Origin: Ephemerocybe angulata
Taxonomy: Eukaryota > Basidiomycota > Agaricomycetes > Agaricales > Psathyrellaceae
DNA length: 64,000 bases
Direction of reading: 5' to 3'
NCBI GenBank assembly: GCA_013368325.1
Contig: JAACJK010000001.1
Span: 2,294,001-2,358,000, forward strand
A program made the translations under genes and the position numbers. The notes below the pieces were generated by a model that ran no database searches, had not been told where the DNA came from, and saw nothing but the letters and a program-made list of their open reading frames with translations. Each line of letters opens with the position of its first letter. Positions within the stretch are counted from its first letter, which is position 1. Below, in pieces: positions 46,373-58,580 of the stretch.

Positions 46373-46929
46373 ATGTCTGAGGATCTCCAGAGGTGCGTAG
46401 TGCTCGGAGAGTGTGCAGAGGAAGAACGCCACTGACGAGGAAATGTGCAGCAAATACGTTATCCAGACCGTTGGGTTTGACGGTGCGTTCAGCTTTTCCC
46501 GTTCTGTTTTGTAACAATGTAAGCTGACAGACGGGCGCTTGGTTAGCTCGTTTCCCCAACACCAACCAGACGAGGAACTGGTACGTCGACGACGCGAACT
46601 CTGACGATGGAAAGCCGGGGTGTTAATATGCGGAGAAAAGCTTCCAGAACTACACCGACTACTTTAAGTGCATCACCGCCAAGGGCGAGGACTACGCTCC
46701 CTGCAAGCAGTTCAAGAAGGCGTACAACTCCCTCTGCCCCAGTGCGTATTCTGCCCCTTTCTCCCTAAACTTCACGCCTGACGCCTTTACCCCGTGTCTT
46801 TAGATGAATGGGTGAGTCGAATGTTGCATGACGCTTCACCGGCGCGTTTACTGACCATTAAATCGACAGATTGCCAAGTGGGACGAGCAGCGCGAGGCCG
46901 GCACCTTCCCCGCTTCCCTCGAGCCTTAG
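46373..46929 (+). CDS. COX12: Cytochrome c oxidase subunit 12 (COX6B)
   Basis: Intermembrane-space subunit of complex IV. Six exons (46373-46392, 46451-46482, 46547-46580, 46641-46741, 46804-46811, 46870-46929) give 84 residues. Visible: KYVIQTVGFDARFPNTNQTR, then the CX9C pair in NCFQNYTDYFKC, then the CX10C pair in CKQFKKAYNSLC, and NEWIAKWDEQREAGTFPASL. All four cysteines of the twin motif are there. Exon 5 is only 8 nt (ATGAATGG) and supplies two bases of the Asn codon plus Glu and Trp. Single open frames miss this gene. Confidence 0.95.
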
Positions 46930-47300
46930 AGCACCGTTCCCTTCGTTATTACATTCACTGTAAAACCGTACACCGAATGCCCATTCGTTTAGAGGATATC
47001 CCTATCACGTGAATATGAGAGACGATGGCGACATCGCAGAACGGTTCAGCCTTCAGGCGCAGGTATCCATCCCTTCTTGCCCTCGTACCACCCCCATCTA
47101 TCTGTCGGAATGCAGACGACGCCGCTCACGGTGACTCGAAGCCGACTCTTAGCTCCGTCCCTGGGACCTGGGTCCATGTATGAGTCACAGTGTCAGCTCA
47201 GGGACAAGTCATATGGCGAGATCCCGTGCAGGTCTAACACGCTGCTTAAAGCATCCTGTCCCTAAACCACGACCCCACATACCCCCACCTATCTTTCACC
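46930..47300. other. Intergenic, no gene seen
   Basis: 371 bp between the COX12 stop and the sulfite oxidase start on the same strand. No frame or motif of note. Confidence 0.5.
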
Positions 47301-48504
47301 ATGGACTTCTCACAAGAACCCCCACATTCCACTCTACTGCACATTCAGGCGAAAGAACCATTCAACGCCGAGCCCTTAGCTTCATCGCTGTCCGAGTTTC
47401 CTATAACGCCAGAGGACCTGGTATACTGTCGGAACCATGGTCCGGTCCGCGAGTTCGACGAGGGCAAGTATACCCTCGCTGTGAAGGGCCTCGTGAAGCA
47501 AGAGGCGAACCTTAGCATGGCCCAAATCAAGGCCGGGTGGCGGGTGAAGGAAGTTGTCGCTACTCTCCAGGTGTGCATCGCCGTTCTCGTGTCATATCCT
47601 TGAAGCTCATTGTATTCCTCCCCCAGTGCGCTGGTATCAGGAGAAACGAAATGGGTGCCATCAAGAAAGTCAACGGTGTGCCCTGGAAAGATGGTGTCAT
47701 CGCCAACTGCAAATGGGGCGGCATACCCCTCCGGGACGTCCTCCTGCATTGCGGCATCCAACCTACCACAGACAATGAGCAGCTACACGTGTGCTTCGAC
47801 TCGTACGCAACGCTGTGCGAAGACGATACCTACTACGGAGCGTCGATACCGTTGGAGCGAGCGCTGGACGAGGCGGCGGACGTCCTCATTGCGTTTGAGA
47901 TGAACGGCGAGATGCTGAGCCCGGATCATGGGGGTCCCCTGAGGGTCATCGTACCTGGCTACCTTGGGGCTCGGTGGGTCAAGTGGGTCGATACGATCAC
48001 AGTGTGTGCGCACGAGTCTCCCAATTTCTATCAACAACGCGATTATAAGATTCTGCCTCCGGAGGTAAGCCCTCCCTCTCTACCTTGTCGCGCTCATTGA
48101 TAATCGATAACCCGTCGCAGATTGACACCAAGGATAAAGCGCGGGATCAATGGTCGAAGTACCCCTCTATGACTGTCCTCCCTCTCAACTCTATCGTCGG
48201 GTCGGCGCAGCGCACGCCCGATGGGAAGGTCTTCGTGAAGGGCTTCGCTTCTCCGGGGGCGAACGGAAACATCAAGCGTGTCGAGCTTAGCATAGATGAG
48301 GGCGCGACATGGCGCGAAGCGAAGATCACATACCAGGAGGGCAGATGGAGCTGGACTCTGTGGGAAGCGAGTCTCGAGTCCGCGGAGGAACATGGGGTTG
48401 TGTATAGCAGGGCGGTGGATGAGGGAGGTGACGTGCAGCCGAAAGATGGTGGGTGGAATGTTAGGGGCGTGGCGTATAATGCCTGGGGGGTTGGGAGGTG
48501 GTGA
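47301..48504 (+). CDS. Sulfite oxidase, molybdenum cofactor only
   Basis: Oxidises sulfite to sulfate at a molybdopterin centre. Three exons (47301-47570, 47627-48064, 48121-48504) give 363 residues. The N-terminal oxidoreductase domain has [15 protein letters not shown], and the Mo-binding Cys91 is the first residue of exon 2 (CAGIRRNEM). Then [38 protein letters not shown] with [11 protein letters not shown], and [16 protein letters not shown] into the Mo-co dimerisation domain ending [14 protein letters not shown]. There is no cytochrome b5 domain and no clear targeting sequence. Nitrate reductase is excluded by length and missing heme and FAD domains. Confidence 0.93.
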
Positions 48505-48612
48505 GCTCCTGTGCAATTGCAGGTTCTTTTGATTCGATTCGTCTCGTACTATGGCATATATGTGTGTACCATACTGAGACTCTTGCAGGCCATGATCATT
48601 CTGACAGTTGAC

Positions 48613-48720
48613 TGTATCACCATGTCCTGACCAGGCTGCTGCACCATCCAAACGTGAAGCACGACTTGTATCACCATGTCCTGACCAGGCTGCTGCATCA
48701 TCCAAACGTGAAGCACGACT
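48613..48720. repeat. Tandem duplication, 2 x 54 bp
   Basis: Unit 1 is 48613-48666 and unit 2 is 48667-48720, differing at one base. Each contains CACCATGTCCTGACCAGGCT. It lies just downstream of sulfite oxidase and is probably recent. Confidence 0.95.
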
Positions 48721-48908
48721 TATATGACCCTTGTCAAAGGTTTGACTCCATGACAGGTGTGAACGCAGCTTGACAGTAACGTATCACTGGATCCTGGGAC
48801 CTAGGATGGTTCGGGTGCTGCGGCGACGAGGTTGAGAAGGCTCCCTAACTGACGCACAATTGCTCGAGTTCCTACCCGCGACACATACCTCGTCCTTTCA
48901 GCTACAAG

Positions 48909-49361
48909 ATGGCACTGAACCTCTTCGAAGACCGGACGTGTCTAGAATGGGCTGCACTGATTGCCTTCAAGTTCAGCTTTGCGCACCGTGTCGTTGAACT
49001 CTTCTGGTCCCTGGGCCGACGACTACTGGCCTACACAGTGGCCCCGCTTATTGAGGCATACAAACCCATAGCACCTGTATCGTTTGGAGGGCACGGCGCC
49101 CACTCTACCTTCAAGAGCCTACCGGCAGAACTCCTCTAGGAAATCTTCACCTATTGCTGCGGCGACGGATATATCGATGTTTTCTGCTATATCTATGTCG
49201 ACGATACAGATCACGTTTTTTCGCTGGCGCTGGCGTACAACACTTCGCTCATCCTCATGACGGTTTGCAGGGAATGGATGGCCCTGAGGATGCTGGAGTG
49301 GCACGCGCCTCTCCCTCCTCGGCGTTGTCCCACTTCCCCGGCAGGTCGGAAAGGCGTATAA
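48909..49361 (+). pseudogene. F-box gene fragment with in-frame stop
   Basis: The frame starts MALNLFEDRTCLEWAALIAF and reaches the F-box start STFKSLPAELL, where TAG (49137-49139) replaces the expected residue. The same frame then continues EIFTYCCGDGYID, SLALAYNTSLILMTVCREW and ends in a TAA at 49359-49361. LPxELLxEIF is the F-box core, so the TAG is most simply a mutated Gln codon (C to T). No Leu-rich repeat part follows, so it is also short. Confidence 0.65.
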
Positions 49362-49915
49362 CACAGGTCCTGGAGAGCGCGGGACCTGAGGGTATACGCA
49401 TGCTCTTCGACTTGATCGAACTGGTAAGGATTGGGAGTGCGGCTTTCGATGGATACGGTGGTGCTGTCGGCAGCTATCCACCTTTTTGCCGGTTTACAAT
49501 TGCGTGTTTACTTTGACCACTTCATAGAAATAATTGTAACAGATATCACATATGGCATAGTATTAAATGCATCAGGTTCGGAAAGGGTTGGTTTGAATAA
49601 GAGAAGTTTCAACGTTCAACGACACGCTGGAATTAATTACAGCACTGGAGTCTGGGGTACGGGGTGTAGGGAAGGAAGGGTCAATGTACAGGACAAACAA
49701 TATAGCTAAAATGTGTGAATCCAAAGTCCAGGCTCAAGCGCTCAAGTGTCTATCTAACCAGAAGAGTTCATACAGAAAGGACAGGACACCAAACAAGTTA
49801 TACAATGTAAGGTAGTAAGGTAAGAATAGTGCGGTCGATATAGCAGTCGTAGCAAGGATGTACAATCAGAAAGTTCAATGTGTGCACGGGGAATACAGAG
49901 CGAAGTCGAGACCAG
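49362..49915. other. Intergenic, no gene seen
   Basis: Contains the 3' flank of the glycosyltransferase; nothing else recognised. Confidence 0.5.
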
Positions 49916-52704
49916 TTACTTGCTGTAGAAGATGAACTTGTGGCTCTGGAAGAGCTGGAACAAGTCGAAGATGATGAGGGGCAGGAAATGGAACCAGTGG
50001 AAGCCTTGGTAAATGCGGTAGCCGATTCCAGCGAACATGGTCGCTCCCGTACCCCAAACCCAGACGAAGCACAGGATGCGCATATTGCGGTGCTTGTTGT
50101 TCGGCTTCTTCTTCTTCTCACCGGGCTTGACGTGGGCCTTGTTGTCACCGGAGGGGACCCAGGCGGCGGTGGTGCCCAAGATACGATCCTTGATGGCCAT
50201 AAAGTACGCGTACTGCTGGAGGGTGAAGACGTAGTTGACGTTGAAATTGTAGTTGACGCGCGACCACATACGGAAGATAATGGTGGCATAGATGAGGGAA
50301 GGGACAGCGAAGAAACAGTTGTACCAGAGGACGAGCTGGGGGTTGAGCCAGACGAGGAGGGGTCCGGGAAGATTGCTGACGAGAATCATGAAGGCGGCCG
50401 ATGAGTAAAAGAGCATTCCACTCATGAAGCACAACTTCTGCACCCAGGTCAACTTGGATGCCCAGAAGTCGGGGTTGGTGAGCAAGTAAGAGGAGCCGGC
50501 GCACCAACGCATTTGCTGCGAGAAGCAGGCCGCAGGGGTGTCGGGAGAGACACCGCAGGCGAGGGCCAGGGGCATGTACTTCAAGGTCCATCCACGGGTG
50601 ATAGCGTAGAAGCCGGTGTGAACGTCCTCGGAGTGGCCAATCTCGGCGGTACCACCAACGTCGACGAGGGCCTCTCGGCGGTAGAGGGCGTTGGAGCCGA
50701 CACAGATGGCAGCGCCGAATCGGTCACGGTTGACCTGAACGATACGGTAGAAGAACTCCTGCGTGGCGCTGGCACCTTGCTCACACCATGTCTGTTCGGC
50801 GCAAGGACGGAAGAACTGAGGGGTTTGGACGATGGCGATGTTAGGGTCATGACGCATGCGGGGGATCATGTCCTTGAGAATGTCGGCACGGGGGCAGAAG
50901 TCAGCATCGAAAATGAGGAAGAAGTCGCCTTCGGTGCGGGTGAAGGCATAGCGGAGGTTGCCAGCCTTCTTGAGCTCGGGTCGGTTGTCGCGGCAGATGT
51001 AGTTGAAGCCGTAGGCGGTCGCGAGGCGTTTGACCGAATCCATGCCTCCATCGTCCAGGACCCACACCTTCAGGTTTGGGTAGTCAATCTTGGCAACGTA
51101 TTTGTAGGTGTTCTCGAGAATCTCGATGGGTTCCTTGCAACAGGGAAGGTAGACGTCGACCGAGGGGCATGGTTCATTGTCTTTCACAGCGTATTCCTCC
51201 ACAATCTTCTTATGTCCCGGGATATCGAAGTCCTTTCCGCAGAAGCCGACGAAGTAGGAGATTGACAGGTAGGCCTGGATAAACGCGACGAAGACGCCGA
51301 GCCTTGGGGACAAACGTGAGACCATGTCGGTGTTGTGTTGGGGGGAAAATATGGAGAACATACCACATGTAGTACTTGGATGCAATGACGAAGAACCACA
51401 TACCGACGGAAACACTCAGGAACGAGAACGTTCCGAAGAGGTAGAGAGGAAGGCTAAGGAAAGCACGTCAGTTCAAAACCCCCCCTTAAGAGGCAAACCG
51501 TTTCAAATACTTACCGACGGGTCTGACCGTACAGATACTTCTCACTATCGGTCGGGGGACTCGGGAGGACGACAACAGACTCATCCGCCAGGACCGCGAT
51601 CGTGGGCTTCATATTGGAGAGACGACCATGTGTGTGCCAAAAGTGATACCACTTGGACGTGGGCTCTTCTTCAACTGGTGCCTTCTCCTCAGTCACGACT
51701 ACGCGGTGAATGGGTGTTTCTTGGACAACTGGAGTCGCGGGAGGGGTTATGTCGGGAGTGAGAGGTGCAGCGGGATTCCTCGGGTTAGGAGGAAGAATAA
51801 AGAGAGGCTGGAGGGGAGTGATAGGCGCAATAAGACCCTACCATTCAGGTAAGTATACTCCAACGAAGGCCGCACAGGAATGGGACTTACCTCGTTTTGC
51901 TTGGGTTCAGGTGTAGCTGCGGCCTCCTGCTCGTGCTCCTGCTTCCACTTGACGTTGGAAAGCTGCTCGATGAAAAGATCATCAAAGAGGGTGCGCCTCT
52001 TCGAGTCGGTTTCCTCCCTGGACGGGGTGCCGGGAACCGAGGAGCGAAGGGGAAGGGAGAAGTTTCTGGGACTGCCCTTGTCGAAAGAGACCTCGGACAG
52101 GCGCAGTTCGCGATGGCGAATCTGGGGCGTTCCCATGTCGTTAAGAGTCGTGCTCGACGAGCTGGCGGAAGGGACCGTCATCGTGAGCTGGTTCTTTGCT
52201 TGAGCTTTGGCCCAGAGTCCAGCCATGTTCTTCACCGTAAGCTTGATCTTGTCAAGAGACTTGGGGTCTGTGAGGACGAGGTCAGAAAATGGCTTTCTCA
52301 GAACATGGGAGCTGAAAAAGCTCACCAAGTTGCTGTGTGTCGTCCTAAAGAAATTTTTGAGGAACTGCATTGGACTATAGGGAAAGGGTGACTCACTGCA
52401 TTGACGGGAACGACGGAGCAGCTTTGTAGGTGGGCATTGAGCCATTCAGCTGCTTTCCTCTCATCAAGAGTGGCGTCGTCAAAGTCAACGGCGAAAGTAA
52501 AGCGGAAGGGAGGCTCCTCATCACTGTAGGAGACAGTCAGGCGGCGAGTCCAGTGACTGCGTAAATTCCAGTAGAGACGCACGAAGTGTGTTTAGGCAGC
52601 GTGTTGGCAGTGTTCTCAATCGTCAAGCTGCATGTAACAGAAGACCCGAATGGGGCATCTGTTAGGCGAAAGGCGAGGCTTTCAAATGAATGTGGGGTCG
52701 CCAT
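49916..52704 (-). CDS. Membrane glycosyltransferase, family 2 (BcsA/CelA-like)
   Basis: Processive GT2 enzyme of the fungal plasma membrane or secretory path; the sugar product is not known from sequence. The N-terminal 300 or so residues are soluble (SLDKIKLTVKNMAGLWAKAQ, acidic linkers). Then transmembrane segments (LFGTFSFLSVSVGMWFFVIA; LGVFVAFIQAYLSISYFVGF). The catalytic domain has CPSVDVYLPCCKEPIEILE, VWVLDDGG (first Asp), FDADFCP (DXD), GHSEDVHTG (catalytic Asp) and SQQMRWCAGS (QxxRW). Four or more helices follow to the end KFIFYSK. At least four introns. The N-terminus is uncertain: MRLYWN at 52582 is open, while ATG 52704 fits with a 110-nt intron. It resembles fungal GT2 proteins needed for hyphal growth; chitin synthase is less likely. 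Confidence 0.88.
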
Positions 52705-55245
52705 GACCTGCGGCGAGGAAGTGAAGGAGGGGAGGGAAAGAGTGGAGAAACGAGACAGAAGGAGAGAACAGCGGAGCCTTGGGGAGGCCCATCGTGCGGC
52801 GCTCAGGTTTATATGTGTGCCACGGGAGCGGGTACGAAATTGTTGGCAATTTGAACTGGCAGCTCGTATGGTTGGACAAGGGCTGACAAGGCCTGTCCGA
52901 ACTCGAGGTCCGACTCAGACTATTGTCCGTGTCAATCTCTCAAGATTGCCGGAGCTATTTGGCCCTAGACTCCAGAAGCGTAAATTGTTTGTCAAACTGA
53001 ACAGAATTGGGAATGTCAATGGCGTGAAATGGGCGATAGTGACGGGAAAGGGCAACAGACTCCTCTGCGACGTGCGTTCCAATTCTCTGGATGATATATG
53101 GCGTTCATACACTTCCATTTTGCTTCCATCCGCGCTGTGCCGTCGCCAGACCATGGTCCAAGTCCTGGAGTCTGGAGAGAAAGAGGTTGAGGCCTTTCCG
53201 TGTGAAAAGGCCGGACTGGATTTGATTCAATCAACGATGCTTCGAAGGATGGAACTTCATTGAAGGCAGGATTCTGCTGAAAGCAAATCATCCCAGCCAC
53301 CACTTGCGCAGGGCAATGCGTTGCATCCGACAAGCCTCCTAGGTACATTGTTTCTGATCGTACTTCATACGAAGAATGACCTCGGAAGTCTCTTATAAGC
53401 TCTGCGTAAGCCCTCTGGTATCGAAAAGTTTTGTGAACAAGATGCGATGGAGAATAATTACATAGCTTAGTGCCTTGATTCCGGAGGCAAATGGACATCG
53501 GAGATCCCCCTTTTACCCAATACCTTTCATATTTGGGAAAAAGGCGCACACGTACAGCGGCGAATCATGTTCCCGAGGCGCGCATACTAGCCTTCATCCT
53601 CGGACCAGCTGTTCATGGATCTGGATTCTGGAGGCTGCCAGTGGAGACCATAAGTTTTGAGACGTTGGATCGGGCACGGTAGCAGAGGCGCCCAGCATCG
53701 CGCAGCTCGGGAAGGCGCCCCGATTCCCAGCTACTAGTTCCATATCCCCAGATAAGATATACGTACTTACTTATATGTATGATGGTGTGTGGCACTGTGT
53801 GCCCTGCCAGCCGTGGCAGCCACAAAACCTCTTGTTATCCGATATGTAGGGCAAACGAAGAAGTCTAGAAATCAACAGCGATTGTGCTCGGATTTGAAGC
53901 ATATTTGGAAGAACAGCCAGCCGGAGACAACAAAGAGTTGACGGGGAGAAAGCGTCAAAAGGACGTGGTACCCAAAGCTATGGTCTGCGGCTGACAGGGA
54001 AATTTTTTGAATCCCATTGAAGGTGCCCGACTTGACCGTAATCAGGATCCTCAGGGCATTACCGAGATAAAGGGTTTGTACTAAAAAAATGTGATTTTTG
54101 GACGAAAGTATCTACAAGTTGGGGAGTCGCTCCCAGGAACGCGGAAATAGCGGTTGTTCTTGTCAACCAGCCTTTCCGCAAGCTTTCCGTCACAGTCACG
54201 GCTTAAAGCATGTCGTCCAAGGTTACATCGAAGCTGGGGGTACTGACATTTACCTGAGATCGAAAGGCCAGAAACTAGGAAAGTTGCCTCTATGTGCCTG
54301 GCCCTGAGAGGTTTGGCTCGATTAAGCGCCCAAACTTGGATTAAGCGCCCACCACAACACAACGGACCCCTCGTCCGACATTGCGAAGACAGAATGGGGG
54401 AAAAAAGTGAGAAGCCACATCTTCAACTCCAGCCAAGTAGGCAAGCCACTCGAATTGATGTTCGGGCACTCACCTAACCCCAGGTCTATTCCGTGGCCAT
54501 GGTGACTCACACTTCATCCCATCAGACTTCGCCCTCAGTGACCAGCGTTTAGAACGCCTCTGCGGTCTCTTCACTACCACCTACTTCACCCCATATCCAT
54601 TGCCATGGTACTATCATGAACGTGTCCAAGTTCCGAGATGATAACAACAACAACGCGGGACAAGTTACAACAGCGACTTTTCATTCCAAATTTCAAGAAT
54701 CAAACGACGTTCCCAGAGCATGATAACGCCCATCGTACGCCTCAGACCTGGGCCCAGCATGAGGCCGCTACAACCTTGGCACCGACTCGTGGCACCCGAA
54801 GCTAACGATGACAGGCAGCTTGCTTGTACCTGCTGTCAGTCGATCACAGGAGGCCTGCGCCATCGTACTCAAAATCCTCTCAAACTCAGGGACGCACATA
54901 AAGTTGACGACAGGATTGCGATCATCAGGGCAGCTCAGCTGCGCGCCCTCCGGAGGAAACCAATACCGTCACTGATGCCAGTCCGATGCAAGTCCCACCG
55001 AAATTAGCACCCAGGTATATGCAATCGTGTACATCTCTAGGTGCGCTCATCACAGTCGAAATCCTCGGGTTATTTCGAAGTGGGAGGGAAAGAGGGAGGA
55101 ATGCACTCTGTAAATGTATCCCTATACTGTAGCCACCGGTATTCAGATGAAACAACAAAGCGACATTGAATTCAACACTCAGACTGTTCTACACACCAAA
55201 GTTTCAGCTCGATAGGGGAAATACGAAAGGCCCGAAGCCTATCGA
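52705..55245. other. Long intergenic region, no gene seen
   Basis: 2.5 kb between the glycosyltransferase promoter and the PRP6 3' end. Several frames of 60-110 codons (and one of 225 codons overlapping from 52586) have no domain, biased codon use or intron structure. Not excluded: non-coding RNA. Confidence 0.45.
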
Positions 55246-58200
55246 CTACGACTCCAACTTATCCGCCACCAACTCCAATACGCCCCTCACGCCCACCCCC
55301 CGATTCCGGTCATCCTTACTAACTGCAGCCCACACCTCCCCATACCTCGGCTCCGCCGCCGCACAAAGCGCCCTCACAACCTCCCGATGCTCCTCCGTCC
55401 CATACGCCCTCTCAAACTTCAACCACCACCCCCACCCATCGCCCCACAGCCCCCTCCCAACCTCGCCCACCTCCGCATGCACAGCGCGCCTAAACCACTC
55501 CCGCGCCTTCTCCACCTTCCGCTCGCTCCAAAACAGCCGCGCGACCGTACACACAATCCGCCCATCCTCCGCACTCTTCTTCAGCGCATCCACACTGCGC
55601 CCCTTCCTCGCAGGTCTTGGTTCAGCCCACACCGCCATACTCCACAGCAGCCCGCTCGCAGGGCACTCCTGCAGCGCCCGCGCAAGGAGCGCCTTCGCCT
55701 GCGCATTCCCCGCGCCCCCTCCAGCCCTTTCCTCGACACGCACAGCCTCTGCCCACAGCCGCTCCTCGCCGGGGTTCGCAAGGCGCCCCTTCTCCAACAG
55801 CGCGCGCGCCTTGATACTCTTCCCGTCCGCCTCCTCCAACCGCGACGCGAGGATCCACAGAGTAGGCGACTTGGGGGCGGCGCGCAGCCCGTTTGCGTAT
55901 GCGCTGCGCGCAGCGGGGATGTTGTTCTTGTGCTCGTGGTAGATCTGGCCTTGGATCATGTAGAGCTTGTCGAACTTGGGGAATTTCTTGATTGCTTCGG
56001 ATACGGTCGAAAGCGCCACGTCGTAGTTTCCTTGTTGACGTTCGAAGACCGCCGACTTCATCCAGATCTAAATGATAACGTGGTTAGTTCCAATGTTCAT
56101 TGAATCGAAATACTGAAAGATGCAGGAGAAGCGTCGACGATGACGGCAGGACAGACCCCACCATGCAGCCAAGGATAGGCGCCCAAGAGGAATGCCCGAA
56201 AGAACAGCGAAAAATGTTTGAAGGAGAAAGAAAATAACCAACGACTCACCCTCTGCGTTCCAGCGACACTCCTCGCCCGTCCCAAAAGCTCCCTCGCAAC
56301 ATTAACCTCCCCACCCTTCTCGCCCCCACTCTCACTCTCAAGCTTTACCGCCGCAAGCCAGACACTCTCGCTCTCGCTATTCGCATCAAACGCCCTTTCC
56401 AGCACCCCTCTCGCTCCCTTCACATCGCCCAACCCAACCCACATCTCCTTCGCCAACATCAACCACAGCACCTCCGCCGTGGGGCAGTACGACACCGCGG
56501 TCTCGAGCAGCGCGATGAGCGAAGCTGGCGTCCCATGCTCCTTCTCCAGGGCCGCCGCCAACCTCCACAGCGCCGACCGATGCGGGAACACCTTGAGCGC
56601 ATACGCAAAGATCGCCCGCGCCGTCCCAATCGCGCCCCTACTCTCGCTCGCCTGCGCATCGCCCACCCAAATATCATACTTCTCATCCTCCTCGCCATGC
56701 TCGTCCAGGCCGATCGCCACCGTCGCCTTGACAATGGCCTCGGCCGTCCGCAACGACCCCTCCGCCTCGCATTTCTCCGCCTGCGCGATCCACTGCTCGC
56801 GCGTGAGGAGCACGCCGTGCTTCCGGAGCTCCCTCACGCCCGTCTCGACCGTTTTGTCCACCGCCAGCAGCATCTTCTCCCTCTTCTTCCTCTCCTCCTC
56901 GCTCTCCTCCACCCCCTCCTCCTTCTTCACCTCCCCTCTCGATACCTCTTGCTCGAGCAAGCGCCCCGCCGCGATCCAGATCTCACAGCTCGTCGGAACG
57001 GCCTTGCGCGCCTTGTTGAGGACAGCCTTCGCCTTCTCAGGCGTCTCGAGACGCGCGAGCGCGAGCCACAGCTCGACGGAGGATGGTATCACTTCGACCG
57101 CGCGTGCGAGGAGGATCCGTGCGTCAGAGGGCGACGACTCGAGGTTGACGGTTTCCTTCCACAGCCTGACCGACGTGGGGATGTGTTCGAGCGCTTTCCG
57201 AAGCACCCGCTTCTTCGCCTTGACATCGTGCTCCAGATCCGCCGCAGCGAGCCAAATCTTGACGCTCTGTCCCACATGCTGCACCGCGTTCGCCAGAATG
57301 ACCTTTGCATCGTCGTTGTTCTACAAACCGTGTCAGCACCGAACAACACGCATAGAAGACGACTCACGTGTAACCGAGCAGCCTCGAGCCATACATCCTC
57401 GCTCCTCGGGCACTCCTCGCACCCCTTCTTTATGATCTTCCGCGCAGCGACCATCCGCCCCGCGTGCTCCTCCAGACACGCTGCTGCAATCCAGCCAGGC
57501 CCGTGCTTCGGGTTGCTCTTCACGAGGCTGTCGAACAGCATCCTCGCGCGCTTGATGTCGCCAATCTCCGCTTCGGACTTGATGGTCGACGCGTGTGTGT
57601 CGAGGGAGGTGAGGTAGCCCTTGGGGTCGATTGAGGTCGACGTGCCGGAGGCGAACGCAGATGAGGACGAGACGGAGCCGTTGGTGGCTTGGTCGAGCTT
57701 CAGGGACAGGATCTTGTCTCGCGCTTGGCCGATTTCGACGAAATTCGTCATAGCGCCGTCTGCTGGCGTAGTAAGGCCGCCAGTCTTGAGTCGAGGATGA
57801 GCATATCAAAGCGAACGAAGCGTAAAACACGCACCTGTTGCAGCATCGGATCCAGGCTGCTCTCGTACTCCCCTTTCCCTCTGTCACCTACGATGACGCT
57901 GTCGGGCACGACGTACGTGCGTTCGTTGCCTCTCTGCCGCTTCCGCCTCGTCAGATTCCCGACTTCCGGGATGGACTCCCACTCAGCGTCCGTGACTTGG
58001 GACAGCCCGCGCTTGAGGTCGGCGAACTGCTGCTGAATCTTGGGCCGTTCCGCGCGGTGCTGCGAGAGCAGTTCTTGTTCGCGAGCTTCTCTGTATCGCG
58101 GTACAGTCAGCGCAGCCATTAAACATACGCGAATACTAACCATAGCACCCACCTCCGCGCCTTCCTCCGCATATCCATCGCCTCGTCCACCTTTTCGTAG

Positions 58201-58580
58201 ATCTTGTCTGCCTCCTCGTCGTCCGCTTCATATGTCATACCCGCGAAGAGCCCATATTCGTTGTCGGGATCTTGGAACTGCTCCGGGTCCACCTCCGCCT
58301 CTTCGCCTCGTTTTGCGCGGGCTTCACTGCGTCAATTTAGCACTAGAAGATATGCAGAATAAGGGAATACGCACGCTATGACCTCCTCGCTGGGACCCTC
58401 TCTCGCAGGTCCGATGTCGGAGCGGGTAGTGAACCCGCTCGCACTGTCCAGTCGTCAGTTGTTTAGCCTGCGTCGAAAGTCGTTTTGAACGTACCCTCGA
58501 CCCAGACCAGCGACGTACGACGCTGGCGCCGGCATGGACAGGAACGCCAGCTTGTTCTTATTGTCCTTCGCGCTCGCCAT
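55246..58580 (-). CDS. PRP6: Pre-mRNA-processing factor 6 (U4/U6.U5 tri-snRNP)
   Basis: Bridges U5 and U4/U6 in the tri-snRNP. The start MASAKDNKNKLAFLSMPAPA at 58580 begins the PRP1 N-terminal domain, with YVAGLGRG, TTRSDIGPAREGPSEEVI, and GLFAGMTYEADDEEADKIYE. Then the conserved EWESIPEVGNLTRRKRQR and PDSVI. From about residue 200 to the end come helical HAT/TPR-type repeats: GWIAAACLEEHAGRMVAARK, DVWLEAARLH, IWLAAADLEHDVKAKKRVLR, VELWLALARLETPEKAKAVL, LWILASRLEEADGKSIKARA and the final VAKDDRNR-like end. The stop is at 55246-55248. At least six introns; family length is about 900 residues and this is similar. The antisense strand has a spurious 405-codon frame. Confidence 0.95.

Noticed and set aside
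52586..53263. 225-codon plus-strand frame
   Set aside because: Opposes the 5' end of the glycosyltransferase gene and has no recognisable domain.
56218..57617. 405- and 360-codon plus-strand frames
   Set aside because: Antisense to the PRP6 helical repeats; no domain and Ser/Arg-rich shadow composition.
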